A program made the position numbers and the translations under genes. Shown here in pieces: positions 12,632 to 24,507 of a stretch of DNA of 64,000 nucleotides; position 1 is the first letter of the stretch; each line of letters begins with the position of its first letter. The DNA comes from Cyclina sinensis (Eukaryota; Mollusca; Bivalvia; Venerida; Veneridae). The notes beneath the pieces are model-generated. The model did no database searches and was not told the origin of the DNA. It saw only the letters and a program-made list of their open reading frames with translations. Location: positions 28,250,304 to 28,314,303 of the forward strand of contig JAAONU010000004.1 of the NCBI GenBank assembly GCA_012932295.1, read 5' to 3'.

Positions 12632-13358
12632 GTGATTGTCGTTGTGCCAGTGTGATATGAATGAACTCTGGTGGTTTTTATCGATCATAGTTTTAATATT
12701 AATTCACCTCTATTCCACAGAAGAGAACTGTTTTTGCCATCACAGAAAAGTAGTACAGTTTAATTAGTTCTTGGATTTCGTTTTGTAAAAGTAACAGAAC
12801 TAGTAAGTAGTCAAATGAAGATATGATGATTATGAATTGAAAAATACAGTAACGTATTTGTCATGAAGAAAAATATAACGATTTGCTAACTTTGAAATGT
12901 TACCATATGCTATGCTGTCACGTACATTATGATTTTGTTGATTAGGCATGAAAAAAGGGCATGAAACAATTTTTACATTTAAATTGGTTGATTATATTTC
13001 CTTTAACGTTGGATCTTTTTAAAGACGAATATTTCAAAAAGAGTGTTCACAACTTTTATTACCGCCCCTTTAATTGTTTCTTCACACGTTATTTTCTTAT
13101 GTGATGCAAAATATTTCAGTTTATTATTTGAAATTTAAGGGATGGTTGTCATTCGAACTTATTAAATAAAATGAATTGTTGTTAAGACAGCTTGATGAAT
13201 TTTTTTTGCGTTGAAATCTTTGATTTCAAGAAGAAGAAAAAAAACCACTTTTGACTGAAATATATGTTGTTTTGCTGCAATATGATTGGTTGATTCTAAC
13301 ACGAATTTTCCAGAGAGTATGTTTCAATTTTTAGAAGGATTACACAACTTTCATACTA

Positions 13359-13440
13359 TTTTTGGACAAGAAAACTTTAAAGGTCAAGGTCATTCAGAGG
13401 TCAATATAATAGAAATGTACTTCATTGGAATGGTCTTGTC
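13359..13440 (-). repeat. 82 bp inverted copy of sequence at 14543-14624
   Basis: The segment is the reverse complement of 14543-14624 with one mismatch in 82 bases. The flanking sequence matches copy B (about 25230-25250) on both sides, while B lacks these 82 bases. Neither end shows a recognisable terminal motif. It therefore looks like a small inserted copy of internal sequence from the element 1.1 kb downstream. Confidence 0.85.
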
Positions 13441-13565
13441 TTATCAAAATTGGATTTGGTTTTAATGGGAAAGTTTATTTGCAACTTCTTTCTGTCAAAA
13501 TCAAATGTGATTTATTATAATGTACTGATAAACAAGATCTTTGTGATAGTAATGGTTATTTAATT

Positions 13566-14894
13566 AGTCCCCTACCGTTTTAACCGGAGGGGACTATAGG
13601 TTTACCATCCGTCCGTCTGTCCGTCCGTCCGTCCGTCTGTCTGTCTGTCAGTCCGTCCGTCCGTCAGTCTGTCCGTCCGTCACTAAAACTGGATCCCGTG
13701 ATAACGCAAAAAGTACAGAAAATATTTTAATGAAACTTGAAATATGGGTAGATGGCAGTCTGAAGATTATGCAAGTCTTTTTTTTTCTTCATATGTTGAA
13801 AATTTTGGTTGCTATAGCAACAAATATACTTAAAATATGGCAAATATAACAATATTTGTGATAACTCAAAAAGTTCTAAGAATAATTCTATGAAACATAA
13901 AATATGGATAGGTGATAGTATAGAAATAATGCACTTCAAGGTTCACAACTCTAGCACCAAAATTATTAGATTTATCCCCCCTTGAACTTAGAATTTTCGT
14001 GAAATTTTTTTTTTTGTAAAACTCAAAAAGTACTGAAAATATTTTTTGGAAACATGAAGTATGGATAGGTGACAGTATGAAGATAATGCACCTCAAGGTT
14101 CACAACTCTAGCTCAAAAATTATTAGATTTATCTCCCTTGAACTTAGAATTTTCATGAAAAAATGTGGTTTTTTGTATATAACTTCATTATTTCTTAATG
14201 TATCTACTTCAAACTTTAAATATTGGTTTCTTATCATCACTCACCTCATATGTGACAAGGTTCATAATTCTAGCACCTAAATTGTCAGATTTATCATCCT
14301 TGAACTTTAAATTTTTTCTTCCTATGTTGAAAAATTTGGTACATTTGTCTTTCCCTAAAAACTGTATCCAGTGAAATATGGATAAATGGCAGTATGGAGA
14401 ATATCCACCTCATTTTTTTATGAACCTAAAGGAGGAACTGTCCGTCCGTTTATCAGTCATTTCCTCCAAAAACTTTAACATTGGCCATATTTTCCTTACT
14501 ACTGAATGGAATTACTTCAAACTTGGCCACAACAATACCTTGGACAAGACCATTCCAATGAAGTACATTTCTATTACATTGACCTCTGAATGACCTTGAC
14601 CTTTAAAGTTTTCTTGTCCAAAAACTATAAGTTTGGTCATAATTTCCCTATTTCGGAACAGAATTACTTCAAACTTGGTCACAACAACCCCTTCAATAAG
14701 ACCTTTTCAACAACATATATTTCTGTTACCTTGACATCTAAATGACCTTGACCTATGACGTTTTCTTCTTTGATGATACTTTGTACATGGATAGAGGATC
14801 ATATGGAGATTATGCATGTCTCAGACAAATTCTTTAGTCAATTTCCACATATGGATTGGAGTTAGGGAGATGGACATTGCACCGGTAGGGGACT
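13566..14894. mobile_element. Compound element with AGTCCCCTACCG terminal inverted repeats
   Basis: AGTCCCCTACCG (13566-13577) and CGGTAGGGGACT (14883-14894) are perfect inverted ends. Just inside the left end AGTCCCCT pairs again with AGGGGACT, then comes a (GTCC/GTCT)n tract at about 13605-13680. The body has three imperfect repeats of about 160 bp beginning AACTCAAAAAGTACTGAAAA and carrying CTTGAACTTAGAATTTT. The right part has two more repeats, about 110 bp apart, with CTTCAAACTTGG and TGACCTTGACCT. No transposase is visible and flanking target duplications were not resolved; the true right end may extend to the AAGCTCTTGTT phrase near 14915. It sits exactly between the two copies of the large duplication. 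Confidence 0.7.
13605..13680. repeat. (GTCC/GTCT)n tetranucleotide tract
   Basis: Almost pure GTCC, GTCT and GTCA units inside the left end of the inverted-terminal element. Confidence 0.95.
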
Positions 14895-15810
14895 GTTGCT
14901 TTGACTGTGACAAGCTCTTGTTGAATATTGTTCTTCTTTATTTTTTAAAAGTTCTTCGTTAATATCGTAAAACAGATTTTTTTGCAGTTTTGACTTGATA
15001 AAAGACAACTGCATACAATAAAGTGCAGTTTCATGTGGCATAAACATAAAAATATGAGGCAAATTTCCATAAAGTTTGAAGAGAAATGTATTTGTATTTT
15101 TATCGGATTATTGACTTTGCTTCCAAACAGATATTAGAACTGGTTTAAATTCACAACAACACAAAGTTTCGAGAGATAGAAAGACCATTAGGTCACGGTG
15201 TGATTCATAAATTGCTTAAGTTGAAATCGTATCGTTTCTGCATCCATTAGCATTAATCACTAAGCTGAACATTTGTTTGTTTGTTTGTTTACGTCTAGTC
15301 AATCGGCACAGTTGTTAAATCACAGGCTCTACTACACGTTCAATATCTAATATCGAATCTATCTAAGAGTCCATTCTACCAGAGGATAGCGATTCATTAG
15401 CTCATTACTGGTAGATTTTTAGTCTTGGCTTGAGTTCTGAAAAGGAATCTTTAGCCCTGATAAGCTAAAAATTAACAACCCCTTGTTAAGATAGCGGAGC
15501 AAACATTTAATTGTTATGATAAACTGAAATTGCACTAACGTATGTTATATAAATTTGAAAAAAATGAATGTAAATAAAATGAAGAAAATAAAAAGTTTTG
15601 TCTGAATTCGTAGTTTACATAAAACTTAGTTAATATACATGCTTATGTTCACTAAACCTGCCAAAAGAGAGTGTACGATTTCGATAAACTAGTAAGATCT
15701 TTCAAGATATTTTTTCAGAGGAAGTCAGATTTTTCTAAAAGACTTGTTAAACAAAACAAAAGATTACAATGTCTGCATCTAACGATTTTATATGACCTTT
15801 ATTTTCGCAG

Positions 15811-15919
15811 GAAAGCATTACATAATGAAGGTATAGAAACTAATGTTGGAAATGCCATCAATAAAATTCAAGATGTTGTAGAAACTGTGCCTGTACAAGT
15901 GTTCGCATTAAAAAAATAA
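15811..15919 (+). CDS. Exon-like terminal coding segment, family 1 (unknown protein)
   Basis: An acceptor-like tract (CTTTATTTTCGCAG) ends at 15810 and is followed by an open segment of about 36 codons, KALHNEGIETNV...KIQDVVETVPVQVFALKK, ending in TAA. Copy A (4549-4647) preserves the tail with conservative and synonymous changes, and a third copy at 35285-35325 keeps an LKK-stop ending. The frame stays open upstream for another 46 codons, but that part is less conserved and includes the supposed intron. The block about 39 nt after the stop is conserved in all three copies, which suits a 3' untranslated region. Upstream exons, perhaps joined to a leader such as 12525-12631, are not identified. 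No known domain is recognised; it could be a dead gene. Confidence 0.4.
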
Positions 15920-15954
15920 CTGCATGTATGTTGTATTAAGTATTCCAAGAAATA

Positions 15955-16080
15955 GACACCAATGCTGTTAAAAGCAATCTAAATAATGAGGAAAGTAAGA
16001 TTTATAGTCAGAAGTTAGTTCCTAGGCGCTGTGTAATGTGAAGCTATGGTAGGTTTTGTGAATTCCAATAACTTGTTCAG
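15955..16080 (+). repeat. Conserved 3' block P after the family 1 stop, copy B
   Basis: CACCAATGCTGTTAAAAGCA followed by ATCTAAATAATGAGG is nearly identical at 4690-4755 and recognisable at 35356-35420. In each case it begins 31-44 nt after the family 1 stop codon. Probably an old 3' untranslated segment. Confidence 0.5.
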
Positions 16081-16526
16081 AAAAGTATATTTTCTTGCAG
16101 TTTACTGGAGCGGCAATGTCTTTTAAGAACTAATACAGTATTAACCTTTCAACAAGACCAGCAAAGAGACTCGTTTGAGCGGTGAAAAAAAATGTAGAAC
16201 TTAAATTTTTGTATTCAAAGCCCTGTGATATTCATGTTTAAACGTAAAATTTGATAATTCCATCTTTGAAAAAAAAACTTGCTGAATAATGTGAATCTCT
16301 CTAAAGAAAGAAATGTATTTTATAGAAGGGTTCTTTAGCATCTTTATAATATTCTCTTTTCGAATGGAATAGCGAATAACATGGTTCGCTTTGAGAGAAT
16401 ATCTTCTATATATCAGCCTATCTAAAATATCAACCAATCACTCACAACCAACAACAATATATATTTTGAATGAAATTTGCTCTAGAAAGAGCGCTTATTT
16501 CTTGAAGAATGCGTCATTCTCACGAA

Positions 16527-16715
16527 GATAAAGCCATAATATCAGCATTTCAGAAACGGACATTATATAATCATCTGTTATTACCAACACAATCTTCACA
16601 CCAAAGTGATAGTGAAAAAATTGAAATTATTGAAGAGGGCAGAATTACAAGTACTGATATTGTTTTTATGACTTGTTTACTTAGAAAGAATCTGTGTGAT
16701 GTTATTGATTACTGA
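16527..16715 (+). CDS. Exon-like open segment, unrecognised
   Basis: Reads EDKAIISAFQKRTLYNHLLL...SEKIEIIEEGRITSTDIVFM...NLCDVIDY and ends in TGA. A possible acceptor lies in the CAGCATTTCAG stretch. Copy A has a matching segment with third-position changes and a 6 nt in-frame gap but also a stop and a frameshift. No known domain. It is 0.6 kb after the family 1 stop, so it would belong to another transcript or an alternative end. Chance openness in AT-rich sequence remains possible. Confidence 0.25.
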   Translation, partial: DKAIISAFQKRTLYNHLLLPTQSSHQSDSEKIEIIEEGRITSTDIVFMTCLLRKNLCDVIDY

Positions 16716-17049
16716 AATAAAACTGCATTTAATCTAACAAAATCTCATTTAAAATGGCTGATTTCTTCTGGTAGTTTATATATTCAGTCTTTTAAGGCCC
16801 GCCCTTGGCTAGCGTGCTATCAAATGTCATCTGATAATCTGTACTCTTACTGATATTTATTAAATGCTGTTTATATCTGTTTAAAATGGTTCGTTTCCTA
16901 CAAAAAATTAAATGAAAATAAAAAAATCCTTAAATCGATTGACTTTTAGAACTTACAGTGTTTTCAACTGTTAGATTTCTGTTTGGTTTTTCCATTATTA
17001 TGTCAGAAGGCAACGACAGTCTGGGTGTCAGAAGCATGGTAATCAAGGT

Positions 17050-17690
17050 TTTGCATATCTTTTCTATTTAACAAATGCCGATTTGTGGTGAAAAAAACTG
17101 CAGAGTTTTGAACACTTCTGTTGTATGTCACTGAAGCACCTATATATAGGCGTATCAAGTTGTCATTTCCTTTAAGAAAAGACTGTTGATATTTACGAAA
17201 TTTGGCAAAAATGAGTGTTTTTCTTCTAAAATTAGAAAACTAAGAATCGGCACAGGAAACCTCCCTTTTATTCTTCTTGCAATATTTTTAATAAAATAAT
17301 GTGTAATTGAAACAACCTTTTTTCGCATTTTTGGTCATCCTAGGCTCATTAGCTTTAACAATACTTATTATTTAACAACCATTTAACATTTAATACATGG
17401 AGACCATGAGCAAAGCTCCTGTTATTGAAATGAATACAATAATTACTGTTGTTTTAACAGCATGTTTCTTTGCCCTTGGAAAGGGGCACACCATGTGGGA
17501 TCCGTAGGACGGAGTGTTTAAGTTTATTTCTCTCCTGAGAAAAACTGCAGTACTTAGATTTATTATTTTTGTATTAACCTATTTTAAACTCTTCTGATAG
17601 CAAAAAAAATAAATCAAGGGTCTTTTAAGACAGCACAAAATATTACAGTTGACCTGACAAACAATTGCATACTTAGATGAGTGTTATCAC
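17050..17690. other. Segment of about 640 bp present only in copy B
   Basis: Copy A goes directly from AAGGCTTTGCA to a GTTCGTCGCATTTT phrase with about 70 unrelated bases, whereas B has this extra stretch. It includes CCTTGGAAAGGGGCACACC and GGATCCGTAGGACGGAGTG. No terminal repeats, frame or known element recognised. Confidence 0.5.
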
Positions 17691-18069
17691 CATGGTTAAA
17701 TAAATAGGTTTTATTCGTCGCATTTTACTGTTTATTTGCAATTTTCTAATTGTCAAATGTCAGGAAATAGTAAAATGATTACTGTGGATTATTTCTATTT
17801 AATTACAAATTGTGTTCATTAGGTACATGTACATGCTTATTTTCGTAACAAACGATCTAGTCACATCATAAATTAAATACAGATGAACTTATGCTGCCAG
17901 ATCATCTTCAGGCTATTGCTGTATAAAAAGCTTGTTAGGATGATGTTAAAACAGAATTTTCTGTTTACACATTGTTGATTAAAATTTGAAGAACAAGATA
18001 CCACACAGGGAAACTGTAATATCATATTTTTGGTTCAGTGTTAGACTCTTCAGTATCCATCAAATCAAA

Positions 18070-18190
18070 AGAAGCCACTCAAAAGCATCAGAAAACATTT
18101 AAGTGCAAAATGAAACATTTGAATGCGGTACTACCCTCTAAAGTGCGAAAGAAAACACCCAAATGCTAAAAGAAAAATTCAAATACGAAG
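18070..18190. repeat. Degenerate short tandem repeat, about 19 bp period (copy B)
   Basis: The same AAAGCAT/AAGTGCGAAA-type tract as at 6285-6400, with similar copy number. Confidence 0.7.
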
Positions 18191-19319
18191 GGAAGGAAAA
18201 GATATCAAGCTGATCGTAGATATCATTTTGGCCAATGATGGTCTGACATTATTAATCATTTGAGTTGTCGAAATAGCTACTCCCTCTATTGTAAGAGTTA
18301 TAGACAAATGTTTCTTGGACAAAGTGATACCCCCGTGAGTTTGGATGCTGCAGTGAAAAAAAAAGAACTTAAATTTATCGAAATGTATATCGAGTACTTT
18401 TCCTGTAACCATTGTGATATTCAAGATAAAATTCAGTAACTGTCGATAACATTATCATTTTCTTTCTGAAATTAGTGCGAAAGAACTTATTGAAATTGAA
18501 AATGCATTGGCTATTGAGCGATACCTTTTTGTACTGAGAAATATTCAACAAACTGTTTCAAAAGTAAATATGTTGTATAGTTATTACAGTAATAGTCTAT
18601 TTTACTTTTTTGATTATGCAGTAAAAGGGTGGAAACTGAAAATCTTTAATAAGCAAACTATTCCTTGAGAAACATTTAACGGCAATGGAAATAGTTGCAG
18701 CATCAAATTGGAAAATTAATGGGTTGCTTCATATTGAATAGTTTGGGTGGCAGTTTTACCCCATGTAACAGTAGTTTCAAAAGTTTTAAAACTGGTTGCA
18801 TTGTTTATTTTATCTACTTGTTAGTCTTAAAAAACCCAAATTTAAGGCAAATTATTAATTTGTTCTTGTAACTGTTTTACTGGGTATTGCTAGAATAATA
18901 CAGTTTCTTACGAGCGTAGTTCTGTCTCTCTGTTTGATTTTTGTTTTGGCATCTGTGCTAATTTTTGTACGTTTATTGTTAGGATTATAGGGAAAATAAC
19001 TTGTTTATAACAAACATTTTGAAAAGGATATAATAGTTTGTTTGCTAAAACGTAAGTTTTTTTTTCAGTCTGACATTTAAAAGCAAATAATTCAAAATTT
19101 ACTGACAGCTTGTATATATACTAATTTGCATGATGAACAAATTGTAGCCAAGTAATTGACATCGATAAAGATCATTTACGTTTATTTTGTTTAGTAATAT
19201 TGTGACTAATCATGTATAAAATTAAATTAATTAAAAATCTATTTAGAATTAAAACAAGTAATTCAGATTGGTTGTTGCTCCTAGCTAGAAATGAGATTCA
19301 TTTAATTTTTTGCACAAAA

Positions 19320-20200
19320 GCAGCTACAAAAATTCTGGGGGAAAGCACATGTTTGTGTTCTTCATGGATAGAGCGGGAATGGGAATAATTCTACAGCACC
19401 GGGTTCCAAGGGTTAGACTGTTACCGCGGACTATTATTCAAAGGTATGTTTATCTAATATTAAAATCAATTATAGAAACATAATAAAATATTTCTAGAAT
19501 ATAATTTAGATTTCTTTTCAGCTCAAACACATAGATTGATGATATCTCATGATTCGCCATTTTGTATTGTAGGTTTTGAGGTGAGATCTCGTGCAGGCGT
19601 TGAAGAAAAGCGACCCCAGCTGGACATAGAGCGTGTCATTCTCCACCAAGACAACGCACTGGGACATCGCGCACAATCAACGCTACTGGAGACCAACCTT
19701 TTGGGATTCACCTTACTAAACCATCTTCCCTACAGTCCCGACCTTGCGCCAATGGACTTTCTGGTGTTCCCAGAATTGTAGGCTGGCCTACGCGGATACA
19801 GATTCCAATCGGCAGTAGAACTGCAATTACAGGCACAGAGACTTGTTGCTTCGTTCAGTTCACTGGTATAGGGACACGTCCACAAAATGGATTAGTAGGC
19901 ATATTAAGTGTATCGCGCTTCGATGCGATTATGTAGAGAAGGCGTAAAGATAACAACCTGTAGTGACGCTTTAATTTGTTTTGACGTCCCGATGACGTCG
20001 TGATTTTTTACCGTGCTCCGGGTGTGTAATACCTTTGCTATAATATGTTCTATGTAAACTGCAATTTTGTATGTATTTTGATTATGTCTACTCACTTTGG
20101 TGAAAATGTATTAAATTTTATTTTCTGTAGAATGTTTTATGTTTTCTTTAGAAATGTCAAAGTTATTAAAAAGGTCTATGTACTTCCCGAACAACACTCG
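19320..20200 (+). mobile_element. Mariner (DD34D) transposase relic with 3' end
   Basis: The C-terminal half of a mariner transposase is readable in pieces. FFMDRAGMGIILQHRVP is followed after a one-base shift by TVTADYYSKV, then an interruption at 19444-19572, then EEKRPQLDIERVILHQDNA...NHLPYSPDLAPMDF. It ends in WYRDTSTKWISRH...DYVEKA with a stop at 19945-19947. The second and third catalytic Asp (HQDN and PMDF) have 34 residues between them, the mariner spacing; the first Asp and the N-terminal DNA-binding half are absent. At least two in-frame TAG codons and two frameshifts make it inactive. The 3' end (about 20173-20200, ...CCGAACAACACTCG) abuts a TA that matches the empty site in copy A (7753-7754), as expected for TA-targeting insertion. 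The 5' end is lost. Confidence 0.9.
19444..19572 (+). other. 129 bp intron-like interruption inside the mariner relic
   Basis: The transposase reading breaks after YYSK and resumes with the next expected residues (VLR). The boundaries are AAG|GTATGT and TTGTATTGTAG|GTT, which are canonical GT-AG limits, and the insert is AT-rich (about three quarters A+T), as are nearby non-coding sequences. A second, pyrimidine-rich AG lies at 19521. It may be a true spliceosomal intron, or a chance insertion that happens to have these ends. Confidence 0.45.
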
Positions 20201-22127
20201 TATTTTCTCAAAAATTAGTTTAAGAGAAATTTAATAAATTGAATTTTTCTTCATCTTTCCTAGGTAAATATTTATATGCGGCTGTCATCAGTATTTTGAT
20301 AATTGTCTCGGAAAGTCTTTGTTAACTCTATGTAAAGTTGAGAAGTGATATTTCTTACGTGAACCGTCCTACTTCAGTTTTCAATATTCCATTGTATTGA
20401 GTGTTTAGTTATCAAGTAATTTGGTGAGAGTACAAGTCTTTTATCTTTATTTGATAAAAATATAGTAAAAATCAGGCTTTTCTCTTACAGTTTGTTTCAG
20501 TATGGTGTATGCTTTGATCTCCTACGTGTTTTTCTCAGTGTTGCTTCTAAACATAACAGTAACAAATTGATTCCATTAAAGCCAACGAAACGTCGATGGA
20601 AAGACAGAGAAAGTTAATTGTATTTCTAAGGAAAGATTGCCAAACAAAAGTGTAAAACTCTACAAAACTCTTCGGGCCAACTATAAAAGCGCAAGGCTGC
20701 AGTAAATTGTGATAACATAGGGTTAAAAGTGTTAGCAGAAAACAAATGAATTGTTATTTTTGCAGCACTAGGTGAAATGAGACATAATGCCCCAGTAGGT
20801 GTAAGCCATAAACCAACGTAATTGTGTTTCGATTAGTATCAGAGGGTTTAAAATCACACTGCGACTTCTTAACATTCATTAATGGACCTTTTGTTCTGAA
20901 ACTAAATCTTCAATAGTGTAAGATTAGAGCTTATGATAAATGATACTAATGGTTTTGAAAAGTAACCATCGATGTCTGGCAAGAGTCGAACGGGTAAATA
21001 AAGCTACTATGAGATATTTGGGGAAAAAACAACGTTAGAATTAAAAAGTGTATTTGTTCATAATATCAGTTTCAATCTGTGAATCTGTAATAAAAGTAGC
21101 AAGTAGCTATGGCATTTTCGACTTTGTTTCTGTCAATATAGTAAATGTTGTCAGAAACTGTGCTTCAATTTGCTTCTCTGATCTGACGGATAATGCAAAA
21201 GAAATTCTTTGTTGTTGTTTTTTTGCAATTTCATCTATTTTAAAAGGCTGAGCCAGTCTGATGTTTTTACTTTTCGGATTTGTTGAATATATATATCAGT
21301 ATTTTATTAATTGGGAAGTTTTTAATAAAAATGGGTTGTTTTGTTTCCAAAAGTAAATGAAATGAAACTTCTAAGAACTTATAACAAAATCTTTCCATAT
21401 ACAGGTAGATTGATAACATCAAGTCTTCAGTCACAGACTGTTGGCACTGACAAAAAAAGGGAGTGACTTCTTTCTCTGAAAAGGGTTATAATCTAAATAT
21501 TGAAACGCCACAATGAGTTTGTAAACCATATCGTTTACGTTTTTCTATAGCCTGTTATATTGATTTTTTTATATATCATTCTTAAAAATGTCATTCTGGT
21601 ACTGATGTTAAAGCACTTGGTTCACTGTGAATATACTTTGTGTTCATACTGGAAAAAAACAACAAAGAAGTTTACTTGCCATAGCTTAGATAAGTGTTAA
21701 CATGTGCAACAAAAAAGACGCACCTTATCTTAGAAGAAAAAACACTTGGACATTCCTGAATAAAAGTATTGTTAATAAGTGAAATAGCATGCAGTAAACT
21801 TAAAACTCTGAACCAAGAATAGAACAATTTAAACATTAGTTTTTCTTCGTAAATAATTCGGTATATCTAAACAACTGAATCTGTAAATGTTGATATTGTA
21901 CTCAGACAATTTAAACCTTTTTAATGGAATTAAAGTCTTTACATTCCCCCACCCACCTCCTTTCCGTTTCTTATAGGTATCAGAGCTTAACCAATTAGAA
22001 AAAAAAATTGAGGGTGTAAAATGTTAAATTGTAAATCACACAACGCTGCAAATCAGCGAAACAGTTCTAGCTGGCTGTTACAGTTTTATAGTCCATTGCA
22101 CACGGCATAAAACCTGTGACAAACATT

Positions 22128-22285
22128 CTTTGGCTCAGTGGTCTAGAGCCTTGGTTTGTTATGCGGGTGTACCTGAGTTCGAATCCCGCTCTATTTTTTT
22201 CCAAGACGCAAAGCATCTTTCTATTACGAATGTCCATGTTCATAAGAAACATATGTACCATAAATTTATAAGCTTCAACGGAGTT
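22128..22285 (+). mobile_element. tRNA-derived SINE (copy B)
   Basis: A-box-like TGGCTCAGTGGTCTAGAGC and B-box-like GAGTTCGAATCCC lie 30-35 bases apart, as in tRNA-type RNA polymerase III promoters. The downstream body AAGACGCAAAGCAT...TTCATAAGAAACATATG is shared with 9308-9425 and, diverged, with 58550-58690. The cloverleaf is not convincing as a working tRNA, and the shared non-tRNA body marks it as a SINE. Confidence 0.7.
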
Positions 22286-22494
22286 AAAAGAGATATTTTG
22301 AAAAGTTACACATCCCTGTATGTAGCTTTCCCGCATGACTTCTGTCCTCATTTGTACACATGAATGTTTCAGTGATTAAAGACATAACTTAAGATTTCCT
22401 CAAAATATAGCTGGAGTCTGTGGAAGAAAATCTGTTTAATCTTAACCGCGCGATAAGAGCAATCAAGTTTGAAATGAATAAATTATTTATGCAT

Positions 22495-22640
22495 TTAATG
22501 TCATATTGAGTAATGGGAGAAATAAGAGGAAGATAGATATATAGTTTAATATAGCTCCAGGGAGCGTTGAATATGACGCTTTGTTAGGTATGGTGAATTA
22601 AATCAGGTTCGAGGCAGACTTTCGTCTCGATGGTTAACCT
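22495..22640 (+). repeat. Recurring paralogous block Y, copy B
   Basis: Close match to 10085-10230 (GCGTTGAATATGACGCTTTG, GTTAGGTATGGTGAAT). Confidence 0.55.
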
Positions 22641-23454
22641 TATCTTCTTACTGATGCAAAATGTATGTTTATTAACTAAGATCTCCACATGATCTTATAG
22701 GGCATGGTGTACCATTTTGTATTGATATGTATGGTAAAAAAGCTGACTTTTGTTCATGTAACCGCTATGTTATGCTATCGCTATTAGTCGTACTTTTTAT
22801 GTAAGCAGGTTTATAGGACGGATAGGTGTTTCTAAACATTGAAAAAAGTTCTATTTATAAGATTCTTGGTATGAATTGCATGACCGCCGTGTAGAGTTTT
22901 CTTCAGAGCGTATAATTTTGAATTTGTTTAATCAAATTTTTGCATGAGCTAAATAAAATAATAAAAAAGTATTGACATGTCCAATGTACAATAGACTTTG
23001 AAAACAAAAATTGACAGAAAAAAGAAAATATATGTTTGTTGCATGAGTCAAAGTAGTATAGTAATGCATAAAATTCTTAGCTTATAGAAAGCCATACATA
23101 GTCATTATTGAAAGGAACTTACTTGTAAACGACATTCTTACACAAAAGGAACTGGAAAGTTATGCAAAATAGCTACGATTGAGGGAATTGAGAGGTGAAA
23201 GGAAATCAACCCGTTGTCTTTTTGATCGTGTAAAATCATTTTTACTTTAAATGAGTGATGCAAGAGCCAAGAACAGTAGAACTCTCATTCAGTTGCAGTT
23301 GCACAGTTAATTGAAGATGCTGCTAACAGAAAGTTTCAACAGAACTGGAGAAATGTGTCCATTTTAACACATGTATACAGTAGGTTTAAACTTTAGATAG
23401 CCTCGTCATCTTACATGTTGTAACATTTCCATTATAGTCAACACACACAACGAG

Positions 23455-23560
23455 GAAACGACAGATAAAACTGTTTTTGAATTCACAGCAGGAATTCCCA
23501 ACGAAATATATGAAACCTGATAAATGGTTTTGATTTGATAACAAACAACACTTGATTTTA
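23455..23560 (+). repeat. Recurring paralogous block Q, copy B
   Basis: TTCACAGCAGGAATTCCCAA and a TTTGATTTGATAACAAA tail, as in copy A at 11190-11285. Confidence 0.55.
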
Positions 23561-24369
23561 GTAAAATAAAAACAGAAAATTTGCTTAAAAGAAGTCAACA
23601 AATAATTTTTAGTAATAAAATCGAATATAATGTTCCCCCATTTGGAGGCGAGTGATTCTTTACACAGAATACAACAGTGTACTATACACCAATATAATTG
23701 ATATGTTGCTATTTACACAGCAGTCGGTTATGAAAATGAACAATTTTGGATGTAAAGAATGATTAATTTCGTTCTATATTATGGTTTTCCTTCGCATCAT
23801 ACGTGTGATAGTTTATCAAATCCACCCATGATTCCGGGAAAATATTGATACGAATTCCTATTACCAAAAACCTATTCAGTCATTTATCACGTGTTATATT
23901 TTAAGCACTGGCAGAACTCTTGCCATTTCAAGCAATTAGAAGGTACAGTGATTTAAATGTCTGTTACCTTAACAGACACGTTAAAGAGACGAAGCCGCGT
24001 AGACCTCTTTGCTATAAAAAGCTTAGATGAGAGAATAAATGATAGTAATGTTTTGTGCCGACTTAGATGGAAAATAGTGCAGTGATTACTTCGATTAAAT
24101 AATTATCAGCATTGTCACTTTTGAAACAAAGTAATTATTATGTCAAAGAAGGTTCGACTGGCTTTTATAAGGACTGAATATGTTTTAAGTGTTTGAAATG
24201 TAAGAAAATCATAAAATATTTCCTTGTGAAATCTAATTTATCACACATTTTAAAGGGGGCGGAAAACTTTTTAGGAAATTAGACGGTTTGTTTTCCTAGG
24301 AAAATAAAATCCCATAGTGATATAATACAAACACTCTCCATAAATCCTAAATAGATGACATTGTTTTCC

Positions 24370-24507
24370 TAATGACAGTCTGTTCGTATTGATTGCTGGC
24401 TAAGCAAGTGACTCCCAGTTAAGAACAGTTTGCTCATGAATACTGAAATATCCCAGTCAGTGTGAAAATTGCAGTCATACGCAAGGATTTACCAGTGATT
24501 AGATAAG
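24370..24507 (+). other. Leader-like block R with conserved splice donor, copy B
   Basis: GCAAGTGACTCCCAGTTAAG, AAATATCCCAGTCAGTGTGA and CATACGCAAG align with 12525-12631. The block ends in ATAAG|GTGATT, donor after 24507. No downstream exon could be attached with confidence. Confidence 0.4.

Larger units (their letters stand above)
3745..13563 (+). repeat. Large tandem duplication, copy A
   Basis: This block aligns collinearly with 14985-25378. Anchor pairs seen by eye: 3800/15030, 4691/15958, 5300/16550, 6430/18200, 7250/19180, 7745/20190, 8330/20770, 9230/22050, 10150/22560, 11200/23470, 12520/24370 and 13200/25070. Nucleotide identity in the better blocks looks like about 75-85%, so the duplication is not recent. 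Differences are clean insertions or deletions: relative to B, copy A carries about 460 bp at 9440-9905, a local duplication at 11606-12140, a MITE at 12304-12517 and 82 bp at 13359-13440. The right edge is where the inverted-terminal element at 13566 begins. Confidence 0.92.
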
